From positions 1 through 42,926 of the forward strand of contig SHUX01000004.1 of NCBI GenBank assembly GCA_009694475.1: DNA of 42,926 bases. Reading direction: 5' to 3'. Shown piece after piece: positions 8,407 to 16,397 of the stretch (position 1 is the first letter of the stretch; every line of letters begins with the position of its first letter). Both the position numbers and the translations under genes were made by a program. This stretch comes from Thermoleophilia bacterium. GTDB taxonomy: Bacteria > Actinomycetota > Thermoleophilia > Gaiellales > F1-60-MAGs149. A model generated the notes under the pieces. The model did not search any database. It was not told where the DNA came from and saw only the letters and a program-made list of their open reading frames with translations.

Positions 8407-8436
8407 AGGGCTCGCCCACCGAAGTGGACGAGCCCT
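8407..8436 (-). terminator. GC-rich hairpin after the acyl-CoA operon
   Basis: AGGGCTCG (8407-8414) pairs with CGAGCCCT (8429-8436), and inside it CCAC pairs with GTGG around a CGAA loop, with one C/A mismatch. It sits 50 bases after the stop of the upstream acyl-CoA synthetase and before lutA. There is no T-run, so it may be a weak terminator that separates the two operons or a processing site. Confidence 0.5.
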
Positions 8437-8485
8437 GGCGTTCCCCCACTCTTGCTATCGCAGAGGCGCCAGAATCGGTTGAAAC

Positions 8486-10555
8486 TCAGCAGACAATTCG
8501 TGCGTCGAGCGCCATAACACCAGCCGGCGTCGCCCGCAGCGGATTGATCTCGACCTCACTAATCGCCGGGGTCTGCACGAGCAGATCGCCAAGGCGGACG
8601 GCGATCTCGGCGACAGCCTTGCAATCGACAGGCGCCTGGCCACGCGCCCCAGCCAGCAACGGGAAGGCACGAAGCGTCTTCATCAACGCCGCCAGATGCG
8701 TGGCATCTGTGGGCGCGGGTGACAGGACAACATCGTCGATAATCTCGACGAAAACACCACCGACGCCAACCAAGATGACCGGGCCAAAGACGGGGTCACG
8801 ACGCGCGCCAACAACCAGGTCGACGCCGCCCGCGTCGGCCATCCTTTCGACCCAGATCCCGTCGAGTTTGAGCCCGGCCGCCTGCTCGACCCGGTGTTTC
8901 ATCGTCGTGAAGGTCTCGGCAGCGATCTCTGAGGTGGTGACACCGAGCACAACGCCGCCGGCATCCGTCTTGTGCAGCAGTTCGGCCGCGACCGCCTTCA
9001 TCGCCGCAGGTGCGCCGACTAGGTCGAATGCTGCCGCAGCCTCTTCGGCAGTACAAGCAAGCTGGCCCGCAGGGAACGGGATCCCGAGCCCCGCCAGCAC
9101 CGCTCTTGCCTCCGGGTACGCAGGCACTTCGCTCAACTGCACCGTGGGCACGGCGCTGGCGGTCGTCACGTGCACGATCGGGGGACGCTCGAGCCGCACC
9201 AAAGCCGCAACGGCGTTCTCAATGCGAGAAAAGACGGGGACGTTGACTTCGCGCAGGCGTTTGATCGTGGCGTTGCCGGAGGCCTCCTCCATCGACTGGA
9301 TCACGACGGGTTTGCAGTGCTCATCGCTGCTGCGGGCAATCGCCTCCGCCACCTCGAGCTCGATCTCACCCGCCTTCGGCTCATACGCACCGTAGCCACC
9401 GAAGTAGCCACTCATCAAAACGGCATCGACCTCAGGAGACTTCAACAACACGTCGACGAGACCGTGAAAGTTCCACATCAGCGAGGCATCAACACCCGCA
9501 AGATCGACGGGATTGTCCGGCTCGCTATGACGCAAGAGTGGCCGCATCGCGTCGCGTGTCGCCTCGGAAAAGACGGCCATCTCCAGGCCGGCCTCGATCA
9601 CCGTGTCGCTCGCGACGACTCCATGACCACCACCATCAGCAACGATGCCAATTCGACGACGCCCGAGCGTTTTACCGGTTCGTAGCGTCGCCACGGCATC
9701 AACAAACTGGCCCGGAGAATCGACGACCACGGCACCAGCATCGCGACAGATTGCCCGCAACACCCGCGACTCGGCCGCGAGATTACCGGTGTGCGATGCG
9801 GCGGCATGAGCGCCTGCGGCAGTACGCCCGCCCGCGAACAGCACGACGGGCTTGACGGCAGCGGCCTCACGCACGGCGTCGGCAAAAGCCACGCCGTCGC
9901 GTGGCGCCTCGATATAGGCGCCAATGACCTTCGTCGCATCGTGATGAGCAAAGTCGCGAATCACGTCAGCGAGCGTCAAATCCGCCTGGTTACCGACACT
10001 CGCAAAGCGCGTCAGACCGAGACCACTGCGCTCGAGCAACAACGCGACTTCAAGCGCTAGGTTGCCGCTCTGGGTGGCAAACCCGAGATCGCCAGACGGA
10101 AACGAGCCTCCGTACACGTTCAGGTGACCATGGTCGTCGAACAGCCCGAGGCAGTTGGGTCCGAGCAAAACGGCTCCCGCAGCGCGTACCTCCTCGGCCA
10201 GCGCCTGCTGGACTAACTCGCCCTCAGCGCTGGCCTCCCCAAACCCCGAGGTGATAATGACAAGCGCCTTGGCTCCGAGTGCGAGCGATTCCGTGACCGC
10301 CTGCGGCACGCCGGGCGCAGGGACGACAATCACGGCCAAGTCGACCGGTCCGGGGACATCCGCGATGCTCGTGTGTACCGGTAGCCCATACAACTCGCCA
10401 CCGCGCAGGCTGACGAAATGCGTTGCGCGCAGATGCTTCGTCTCGCCAAACGATCGCGAGACCCATCCTCCCCATTTAAACGTATCGGCCGTCGCACCAA
10501 CCAGCAATACGCTCTCTGGCGCAAACAACCTGGTCAGGTCGCGCCGTTCGCTCAC
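8486..10555 (-). CDS. ADP-forming acyl-CoA synthetase (acetate-CoA ligase family)
   Basis: A 689-aa fusion of the alpha- and beta-like parts of NDP-forming acyl-CoA synthetases. In order it has a CoA-binding Rossmann domain (ESVLLVGATADTFKWGG), a CoA-ligase domain with the phospho-histidine motif ASHTGNLAAESR, and a C-terminal ATP-grasp domain with HKTDAGGVVLGV and the metal-binding EVEINPLRA near the end. It converts a carboxylate, CoA and ATP to acyl-CoA, ADP and phosphate, or the reverse. The start is GTG 10555, overlapping the acyl-CoA dehydrogenase stop as GTGA; the longer upstream frame is a shadow. It is the last gene of the operon that begins with the TetR regulator. Substrate is unknown. 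The superfamily also includes the DMSP-CoA ligase DddX, so unusual carboxylates are possible. Confidence 0.88.
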   Translation of the reverse strand: MSERRDLTRLFAPESVLLVGATADTFKWGGWVSRSFGETKHLRATHFVSLRGGELYGLPVHTSIADVPGPVDLAVIVVPAPGVPQAVTESLALGAKALVIITSGFGEASAEGELVQQALAEEVRAAGAVLLGPNCLGLFDDHGHLNVYGGSFPSGDLGFATQSGNLALEVALLLERSGLGLTRFASVGNQADLTLADVIRDFAHHDATKVIGAYIEAPRDGVAFADAVREAAAVKPVVLFAGGRTAAGAHAAASHTGNLAAESRVLRAICRDAGAVVVDSPGQFVDAVATLRTGKTLGRRRIGIVADGGGHGVVASDTVIEAGLEMAVFSEATRDAMRPLLRHSEPDNPVDLAGVDASLMWNFHGLVDVLLKSPEVDAVLMSGYFGGYGAYEPKAGEIELEVAEAIARSSDEHCKPVVIQSMEEASGNATIKRLREVNVPVFSRIENAVAALVRLERPPIVHVTTASAVPTVQLSEVPAYPEARAVLAGLGIPFPAGQLACTAEEAAAAFDLVGAPAAMKAVAAELLHKTDAGGVVLGVTTSEIAAETFTTMKHRVEQAAGLKLDGIWVERMADAGGVDLVVGARRDPVFGPVILVGVGGVFVEIIDDVVLSPAPTDATHLAALMKTLRAFPLLAGARGQAPVDCKAVAEIAVRLGDLLVQTPAISEVEINPLRATPAGVMALDARIVC

Positions 10556-11745
10556 ACCGTCTCCCGCGGATCGACAGCCAGCGTCGCACCAACGCCGCGC
10601 TTGACGAGAGCGTTGGCGACAATCAGGCGCTGAATCTCCGTCGTGCCCTCCCAGATGCGGTCGACGCGAAGCTCGCGCAAGAACCGTTCGGCGGCGTTGC
10701 GACGCATATAGCCGCGCCCACCCCAGACCTGCACCGCACGATCGGCACACACATAGGACCGCTCTGACGCGAACAGTTTTGCCATTGCGGCACGTGCGTG
10801 CACAAGTTTTGGAGGTGCTCCATCGTCGAACATCTGCGCACATTGGTATGTCAAAAGACGCGCCGCAACACAGTCTGCGGCCGAGTCGGCAAGAGGAAAA
10901 CTAACCCCTTGAAAGTCCATGATGGGCTGCCCGAACTGCTCGCGCGTTGTAGCCCAGCCGACGGCATCATCAAGCAGTCGTTGCATCGCGCCGACGCAAC
11001 GAGCGGCAATGTGGATGCGCTCCTCGACGAACCAGGCATGCTGCCCAGCATCGCCTTGGCCAACCTGATCGGAGCCGCCAAGCACGGCTGACTCTGGCAC
11101 AACACAATCAAACTGGTACGTCGGATGGCCGTCAGGAAAGACATGCGTAAAGCTCGGGTCATCGATAATCTCAACGCCAGCGAGGGGAAGATCGACGAGA
11201 AACAGCGTCGGCAGACGCTGCTGGCCGTCAATCACGTTGGCCATCACGATCAGATAGTCCGCTTGATCACCGCCGGTGACGAACCACTTCTCGCCCTTGA
11301 GGTGAAAGCCGCCGGGAACGCGCTCGGCCGTCGCTTCGATGCCCGAGGCGTCGCTACCCGCGTTGCGTTCGGTAACGGCGTAGGCGTCGGCGCGCTCGCC
11401 GGTCAAGGTTGGCAACAGGTACGATTCGATCTGCTCGGGCGTGCCGAGTGCCAGCACGTTGTAGCCGCCGCCCATCAGCCACCAGATGCCGTTGGTGACA
11501 CGCCCCAACTCCTCGTGCACGATCACATGCTCCATCATCTTCCAGCCTTGGCCACCATGCTCAACGGCGTGGTTGCCACCGATCAGACGCGCCTCCTGTG
11601 CAAGCCGTCTAACCTCGGCTTTGACCTCGGGTGGCAGTTTGCCTCCCGCCTCCTCGGCCGCCACTTCGTAGGGCAGCAGCGCGTCAGCAAAACTCCGAGC
11701 GCGAAGGCGCAGGTCCTGCTGCTCTGTGGTGAGCGAAAAGTCCAT
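10552..11745 (-). CDS. acyl-CoA dehydrogenase
   Basis: This 397-aa flavoprotein has the full acyl-CoA dehydrogenase layout: an N-terminal helical domain, the FAD-binding strand AYAVTERNAGSDASGI (residues about 125-140), GEKWFVTGG, and the C-terminal helical domain with VWGGRGYMRRN and RIWEGTTEIQRLIVA. The Glu in WEGT is at the position of the catalytic base in medium- and short-chain enzymes. The reaction is alpha,beta-desaturation of an acyl-CoA, with electrons going to ETF. Flanked by two acyl-CoA synthetases, it probably acts on the CoA ester one of them makes. It starts 11 bases after the first synthetase and overlaps the second by GTGA. No enoyl-CoA hydratase or thiolase is encoded in the visible operon, so later steps lie elsewhere. 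Confidence 0.92.
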   Translation of the reverse strand: MDFSLTTEQQDLRLRARSFADALLPYEVAAEEAGGKLPPEVKAEVRRLAQEARLIGGNHAVEHGGQGWKMMEHVIVHEELGRVTNGIWWLMGGGYNVLALGTPEQIESYLLPTLTGERADAYAVTERNAGSDASGIEATAERVPGGFHLKGEKWFVTGGDQADYLIVMANVIDGQQRLPTLFLVDLPLAGVEIIDDPSFTHVFPDGHPTYQFDCVVPESAVLGGSDQVGQGDAGQHAWFVEERIHIAARCVGAMQRLLDDAVGWATTREQFGQPIMDFQGVSFPLADSAADCVAARLLTYQCAQMFDDGAPPKLVHARAAMAKLFASERSYVCADRAVQVWGGRGYMRRNAAERFLRELRVDRIWEGTTEIQRLIVANALVKRGVGATLAVDPRETV

Positions 11746-11756
11746 CAGGGCTCCAT

Positions 11757-13793
11757 TCAGACGTCGCTAAGGACAATCAGGCCGTCTAGCGCGACGCCGA
11801 TGCCATCGCGAATCACGAGAGGATTGACGTCGATCTCTGACACGCGCGGAAAGTCGTGGGCGACGCGACCAAGGGCAACGAGTGTCTCCGCAACGATCGT
11901 CATCTCCGCAGCTGCCAGCCGGTGCTCGAGTGGCCTGACGGAGTACACGAGGCTCTCGGCATCAGCCAGCGAGATCGGACCGAGTGCGGCCCGAGCCGTG
12001 TCACCCACCGACTCGGCCCATGAGCCACCAACACCGACCACCACGATGGGGCCATAGAGTGGATCGCGGACGAGACCACACAGCACTTCGACACCGCCAC
12101 GAATTTCCTCGCAGACCAGCACCGGCGCACCAATCTGCTCTGCAGCGGCGGCAGCACGGTCGGGATCAGTGCAACCCAGAATCACGCCGCCGTACTTCTC
12201 CTTGTGCGCCGGGCCATCGACCTTGACGACGACTGTGGCGTTGATCTCTCGAGCCGCTGCACGCGCCTCGTCCGGATTCGCGGCGCGAAGCTCGCGCGGC
12301 GCACGGACGCCATAGCGCCCCAGGACGATCTTGGCATCGGCTTCCGCAAGATGCCCAGCCTCGCGCTCGAGTTCGGGACACGCGGACTTGTCCCACGGCG
12401 CGGGTGCCTCCGGCTTGATCGGGCGCCATCGGGCGGCTCGCGCAATCGCGCGCATGCCCATGCCGGCCCCGATCAGCACGGGAACACCACCGCGCACCGC
12501 ATTGAGCACGGCGGCATCGGATGGATCTGAGGTGGCCGTTGACAGCACGGCGCAAAAGGTGTCAGTGGCGACGGCGACCTCGGCCATTGTCGTGCACGCG
12601 TCCTCCGCGTTCTCGCGCTCGCCGTTGGAGAACCGCCAGGACTGATCGATGTTGATGACGACGCTGTCGACCTCGGGATGCTCCGCGCAACGGCGCACGA
12701 TGTCAGGCACGATTTCCTCGGGCTCGCCGAACGCCCAGTAGTCGATCGGGTTATGGACTCCATGGAACGGCCAGGCCGCATCGATCTCGGCCGCCAGATC
12801 CGCTGGAAGCGTCATCAGCGGCATCCCGGCAGCATCCGAGACGTCGGCAACAAGCTCGGCCTCGCCGCCCGAGTTGGTCAGCAAGACCGTGCGGAGACCG
12901 CGCGGACGCCGTGGCGTGCCGAGCACCTCAAGCTGCTCAAGCCAATCGCCGTAGTCATCGACGCGGATCGCACCGTAGGAGCGACAAAGCGCATCGAACG
13001 ACCGGTCCGATCCGACGATGGCGCCAGTGTGCGCCATCGCGTTGCGGGCAGCGACCTCCGACCGTCCGACCTTGAGTACCACGACGGGCTTGCCGGCGTC
13101 GGACGCACGCTCGAGCGCAGTGCGGAATGCCGCCGGACGCCGCACGGCTTCGAGAAACAGTCCGATTGCACGCGTGCGCTCGTCTTCGACGTGGAAGGCG
13201 AGCCAGTCGGCAGCGTCGCGACTGGTCTCCGCGCCAATCGAGACGACGTTTCGGAAGCCAACGCGCGGGCCGAGTGCAAGCAGGGCCTCAGCGATCGAGC
13301 CAGAACCGACAATCGCCGCAACGCCACCATCCCGGAACCCCGGGCCAACGGTACCCATGTACGGCGACGGACGTTCGGGGACTGCGATACCCATGCAGTT
13401 GATCCCGACGCAGACCGCATCCGCAGCATTCAGGCGCTCCCGCACCGCTACGCGGGCACTATCGCCCTCCTCACCTACGGCTTCGGCGCCCAGCCCGGGG
13501 ATCGCGAAGACGCGATGCCCCGCAGCGATCGCCTCGTCCAGTGCCGGCACGATCGTGCGTGGCCCGAGCGCGATCGCGACGACATCCGGCTTGAACGGCA
13601 CGTCTTTGATGTTCGGCACGCAGCGATGGCCGGCCGCCTCTTGACGAGTAGGGTGCACACCGATCACCTCGCCGCCGTAGGTACTGAGGTTCTCCAGCAG
13701 CGTATGGCCTGGACCACGTTCGGAGGCGCCGACGACCGCGGCACGGCGGATGTCGAGCAAGGGAGCAAAATCAGTACGCAAGGCGTCAGTCAT
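11757..13793 (-). CDS. ADP-forming acyl-CoA synthetase (acetate-CoA ligase family), second copy
   Basis: This 678-aa protein has the same architecture as its operon partner: CoA-binding domain (RRAAVVGASERGPGH), ligase domain with the phospho-histidine motif MAHTGAIVGSD, and an ATP-grasp domain ending in SEIDVNPLVI. It differs at the ATP-grasp loop: relatives and the partner read HKSD/HKTDxGGV, whereas here the loop is HKEKYGGVILGC. The two copies are diverged across their length, so they likely use different acids, for example the substrate and a later intermediate. The start overlaps the stop of the 119-aa gene by ATGA. The reaction is carboxylate + CoA + ATP to acyl-CoA + ADP + Pi; the substrate is not known. 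Confidence 0.86.
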   Translation of the reverse strand: MTDALRTDFAPLLDIRRAAVVGASERGPGHTLLENLSTYGGEVIGVHPTRQEAAGHRCVPNIKDVPFKPDVVAIALGPRTIVPALDEAIAAGHRVFAIPGLGAEAVGEEGDSARVAVRERLNAADAVCVGINCMGIAVPERPSPYMGTVGPGFRDGGVAAIVGSGSIAEALLALGPRVGFRNVVSIGAETSRDAADWLAFHVEDERTRAIGLFLEAVRRPAAFRTALERASDAGKPVVVLKVGRSEVAARNAMAHTGAIVGSDRSFDALCRSYGAIRVDDYGDWLEQLEVLGTPRRPRGLRTVLLTNSGGEAELVADVSDAAGMPLMTLPADLAAEIDAAWPFHGVHNPIDYWAFGEPEEIVPDIVRRCAEHPEVDSVVINIDQSWRFSNGERENAEDACTTMAEVAVATDTFCAVLSTATSDPSDAAVLNAVRGGVPVLIGAGMGMRAIARAARWRPIKPEAPAPWDKSACPELEREAGHLAEADAKIVLGRYGVRAPRELRAANPDEARAAAREINATVVVKVDGPAHKEKYGGVILGCTDPDRAAAAAEQIGAPVLVCEEIRGGVEVLCGLVRDPLYGPIVVVGVGGSWAESVGDTARAALGPISLADAESLVYSVRPLEHRLAAAEMTIVAETLVALGRVAHDFPRVSEIDVNPLVIRDGIGVALDGLIVLSDV

Positions 13794-14149
13794 CGTGTCT
13801 CCAAGAGAGTCTCAAGGTGGTTGGAGCGTGCCATGTCGGTCTCCGAAAGGACGAGCACACCGGGTGCGAGCCGATACTGGTCCCGCAGGATCTCAGCCAG
13901 GATCTCTGTCTCTGCCACTGCAACCCCCGACTGCGAGCCGCGATCGACGAGCGCCGTCAGAGCGCCGAGGTAAGTGAGCCACGCCGCCGCATCGCCATTG
14001 CGAATCAGCGCCCCGACGCGTGCTTCGCCAAGCGCATCTTGCGACTCGCCAAGAGCTGCGGTGATGCGGTCGACGAGGAGCGGTCCGAAGCGTTCCACCT
14101 CGGGTGTTAGACCGAGCCAGTCATGACGCCCAAAGTTACGGTGCGTCAT
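13790..14149 (-). CDS. small protein of unknown function in the Rieske/acyl-CoA operon
   Basis: I do not recognise this 119-aa protein. I chose ATG 14149 (MTHRNFGRHDWLGL), which overlaps the end of the Rieske gene by 14 bases; an in-frame extension upstream is a shadow of that gene. Its stop overlaps the next synthetase start. It has no signal peptide, membrane segment or cysteine. The sequence looks helical and acidic, with a repeated L/A-rich core (VGALIRNGDAAAWLTYLGAL, then TEILAEILRDQYRLAPGVLV). Being locked by overlaps between the oxygenase and the CoA ligase, it is probably needed for the pathway, perhaps as a small oxygenase partner or chaperone; that is inference. Codon use looks like its neighbours. 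Confidence 0.7.
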   Translation of the reverse strand: MTHRNFGRHDWLGLTPEVERFGPLLVDRITAALGESQDALGEARVGALIRNGDAAAWLTYLGALTALVDRGSQSGVAVAETEILAEILRDQYRLAPGVLVLSETDMARSNHLETLLETR

Positions 14150-15383
14150 CGATTCCTGGCACCGCGTTACGCAACAGATCGTGGAAGTGCCCGACCGCAG
14201 CCTCGTTGTCGTTGAGCACACCGCGCGTATACGTCAGCGAGCCGAGGCCTTGCTGAACAGCGTCACAGAGCGTGACGTCTTCGTCCATGACCTCGCTGTT
14301 GAAGCGCCGGTTGATCTTGCGCACAAAGCGGTCTTGGAGGGTCTCGTTTGGAGAGCGAAACGCGATCTCGCAGGTGCGTGTCCGCAGCGGTCCGAGCGGC
14401 TGCATCTGCCAGATGTCGATGCTCTCGGGGTAGACATCGATGAACTGCCCGGGCCAGAGGTGAACGTACGTCCACTGATTACGCAACTCAGCAGGGAACT
14501 CCGGCATCGGCCGGTGCAGACGCTGGTAGAGCCGCTCCATCGTGTCGCGCGAGGGGTTGTCGCGCAACGGACCATCGATCCAGACGGCACGCTCGTAGAG
14601 GGTCGGCTTGTACTTCGGATAATCGAGCATCCGCAAAAGTCCTGGGTGGCCAATCGGCACGTGGTAGCCCTCGAGGTAGTTATCCGACAGCGTCTTCCAA
14701 TTGTGGTTGAACTCTTCATACCAACGCCCATGTTCGGCAGTGGGAATCAGCGCCTTGGCATCATCCAGGCTCAGCGAGCGGAGCGCATCCGGAACACCAC
14801 GCACGATCTCGCGTGGCTTCCAATCGCGCCGCGTGACCGGCACGAGCTGGTCGATATTGAGCGACTCGAGCCGCACGGCAATGTCACCAAACCATTCGCG
14901 TAGTGGGGCAATCTCGGGATCCATCGAAACAAAGACGAGTCCCCCGAGCGTGTCGACCTTAAACTCTGGGAGGCGCACAGCATCGCGGTCGAAGTCCTCA
15001 CCGAAGCCGCGCCCCTCTGGCATCGCAGCGAGCGTGCCATCGAGACGATACGTCCAGCCGTGATACGGGCAGCGCAAAACCTTGCCACACGATCCCGTAC
15101 CCGATGCCAGCTGGGCGGCACGGTGACGACAGACATTCGAAAAAGCACGGAGCGTACCGTCAACATCGCGCACCACCACGACGGGCTCACCGGCGATGTT
15201 CGTCGTCGTAAAATCGCCCGGCTCGCGGACTTCAGCGACATGCCCCGCGATGATCCAGGCTCGCGCGAAGATCTCCCGACGCTCGCGCTCAAACATCAGT
15301 GGATCCGCGTAGGCCTTGGCATTGAGCGTGAGCGGCGCTCCGCCCGCGCGGGTCGGCTTGGCACGACGACGAGTCGTGCTCAT
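14136..15383 (-). CDS. Rieske non-heme iron oxygenase, alpha subunit
   Basis: A 415-aa ring-hydroxylating-type oxygenase. The N-terminal Rieske domain has the [2Fe-2S] ligands spaced C-x-H-x17-C-x2-H (CRHRAA ... CPYHGWTY, residues about 87-110). The C-terminal domain has the mononuclear-iron site NYLEGYHVPIGHPGL (two His) with a later Asp. This branch includes glycine betaine, carnitine and stachydrine demethylases as well as aromatic dioxygenases. About 35 residues between VTRRDW and YEEFNHNWKTL look longer than in typical members. No reductase or beta subunit is adjacent, so electrons must come from a partner encoded elsewhere. It overlaps the TetR gene by ATGA and the 119-aa gene by 14 bases. 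Next to CoA ligases, oxidation or N-demethylation of a small carboxylate is plausible; the substrate is unknown. Confidence 0.87.
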   Translation of the reverse strand: MSTTRRRAKPTRAGGAPLTLNAKAYADPLMFERERREIFARAWIIAGHVAEVREPGDFTTTNIAGEPVVVVRDVDGTLRAFSNVCRHRAAQLASGTGSCGKVLRCPYHGWTYRLDGTLAAMPEGRGFGEDFDRDAVRLPEFKVDTLGGLVFVSMDPEIAPLREWFGDIAVRLESLNIDQLVPVTRRDWKPREIVRGVPDALRSLSLDDAKALIPTAEHGRWYEEFNHNWKTLSDNYLEGYHVPIGHPGLLRMLDYPKYKPTLYERAVWIDGPLRDNPSRDTMERLYQRLHRPMPEFPAELRNQWTYVHLWPGQFIDVYPESIDIWQMQPLGPLRTRTCEIAFRSPNETLQDRFVRKINRRFNSEVMDEDVTLCDAVQQGLGSLTYTRGVLNDNEAAVGHFHDLLRNAVPGIDDAP

Positions 15384-16006
15384 GCGGTAGTCCCTGCCAG
15401 ACCCAGTTCGGAGGCGAAGGCCTGCTCGAGCGCTGCTAACGCCTCCGCCCGCGTGAACGACTGCACGATGATGTGACCTCCCAAACCATCGACGAGCGCG
15501 GTCAGACGCAACGCAGCAGCATCAGCATCGATGTCGGACGAGACGGAACCGCCGGTTTGTGCGACGCGAATCATCGTTGCCACGCCCCCAACCCAACGCG
15601 CCGACCGATCCGCCACCGACGAACGCAAGGCCTCGTTGAACATCGCGAGCCGCTGCATCTCGCTCCAAAGAATCCAGCCTTCACGCACCGCCGCATCTTC
15701 GGCCAACTCGTGGGCCAGCACATCGCGGATCCGCTCGATAGGGTCGGCAATCTGCTCGACCCGCTCGTGGCCCTTGCGTGTCTCGCGTCGATCGTGGTAC
15801 TCGAAGGCCTGGCGGATCAACTCATCGCGGGTCGCGAAGTAGTAGTGCAGCAGCGCATTAGAGACATCGGCCTCGCGCGCCACCGCGGCCATCCGCAGTC
15901 CCTCGGCACCATCGCGCGCGATCACAACACAGGCGCAATCGAGAATCTGCGAGGGACGATCCGGATCGGCCGCGACCTCCACGGCACTGACTAACTGATC
16001 AGTCAT
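15380..16006 (-). CDS. TetR-family transcriptional regulator (BetI-like)
   Basis: This 208-aa protein starts at ATG 16006 (MTDQLVSAVEV) and has an N-terminal helix-turn-helix, ILDCACVVIARDGAEGLRMA then VAREADVSNALLHYYFATRDELI, followed by an all-helical ligand domain. The HTH segment resembles BetI-type regulators of choline and betaine genes. It is the first gene of the operon and its stop overlaps the Rieske start. A -10 box TACTAT ends 7 nt before the ATG, and a 10-bp palindrome lies inside the first codons, so it probably represses itself and the whole operon and is released by the substrate or its CoA ester. That mode is inferred from layout. Confidence 0.88.
   Translation of the reverse strand: MTDQLVSAVEVAADPDRPSQILDCACVVIARDGAEGLRMAAVAREADVSNALLHYYFATRDELIRQAFEYHDRRETRKGHERVEQIADPIERIRDVLAHELAEDAAVREGWILWSEMQRLAMFNEALRSSVADRSARWVGGVATMIRVAQTGGSVSSDIDADAAALRLTALVDGLGGHIIVQSFTRAEALAALEQAFASELGLAGTTA
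15994..16003. promoter_or_regulatory. candidate TetR operator ACTGATCAGT
   Basis: A perfect 10-bp palindrome covers codons 2-5 of the TetR gene, just after the predicted transcription start at the ATG. A 10-bp palindrome is common by chance (tens per window), so only its place next to an autoregulator's start makes it a candidate. An outer pair TGACT/AGTCA extends the symmetry. Confidence 0.35.
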
Positions 16007-16013
16007 AGACGGA

Positions 16014-16019
16014 ATAGTA
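16014..16019 (-). promoter_or_regulatory. -10 box TACTAT for the TetR-Rieske operon
   Basis: On the minus strand TACTAT is followed by tccgtct (7 nt) and ATG 16006. This fits the leaderless pattern seen elsewhere in the window. It lies between the TetR start and the stop of the TPR gene (16029). Confidence 0.5.
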
Positions 16020-16028
16020 CCGTACGCG

Positions 16029-16385
16029 TCAGGCGGGCGAATCAACCGCTGCAAGCGCCGCCTGGTAGAGCTCATCCCCCGGCCGCAACCACGTCGCCAG
16101 CCTAAACTGTCCCCGCGCCGCCGTCAAATCTCTGAGACCCTGTAACGCGCGCCCATACAGGAAATAGGCATAGTGATCGTTGGGCGAACACTCGATCGTG
16201 GCCTCCGCTTCCGGTAGTGCATCGCGATAGCGTCGGGCCCGCAGATAGGCGATCGCGAGCGCCTCGCGGATCGAACCCGACTCGGGCGAGAGGTCACGCG
16301 CCTCCCCAAGCGGCGGAATCGCCGCGAGGTACTCGCCAGCCGAGAGATGCGAGCGGCCTTCGACGTAGAGTTCGTACACACCCAT
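16029..16385 (-). CDS. small tetratricopeptide-repeat protein
   Basis: This 118-aa protein is built from about three TPR helical pairs: YELYVEGRSHLSAGEYLAAI, IREALAIAYLRARRYRDAL, and YAYFLYGRALQGLRDLTAA. It has no signal peptide or catalytic motif, so it is probably a cytoplasmic scaffold for protein contacts. It starts at ATG 16385, 6 nt after a TAAAAT box that includes the stop codon of the Nudix gene. Its target cannot be told from sequence. It ends 22 bases before the TetR start. Confidence 0.75.
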   Translation of the reverse strand: MGVYELYVEGRSHLSAGEYLAAIPPLGEARDLSPESGSIREALAIAYLRARRYRDALPEAEATIECSPNDHYAYFLYGRALQGLRDLTAARGQFRLATWLRPGDELYQAALAAVDSPA

Positions 16386-16391
16386 GCTGCA

Positions 16392-16397
16392 ATTTTA
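16392..16397 (-). promoter_or_regulatory. -10 box TAAAAT for the TPR gene
   Basis: TAAAAT on the minus strand ends 6 nt before ATG 16385. Its first three bases are the TAA stop codon of the Nudix gene, so stop codon and promoter are merged. Confidence 0.5.

Noticed and set aside
8307-9395. 362-aa plus-strand ORF opposite lutA and the CoA synthetase
   Set aside because: Ser/Ala/Thr-rich low-complexity shadow; it spans the intergenic hairpin of two well supported minus-strand genes.
12678-13973. 431-aa plus-strand ORF opposite the second CoA synthetase
   Set aside because: Arg-rich composition with no domain; a GC-rich shadow frame.
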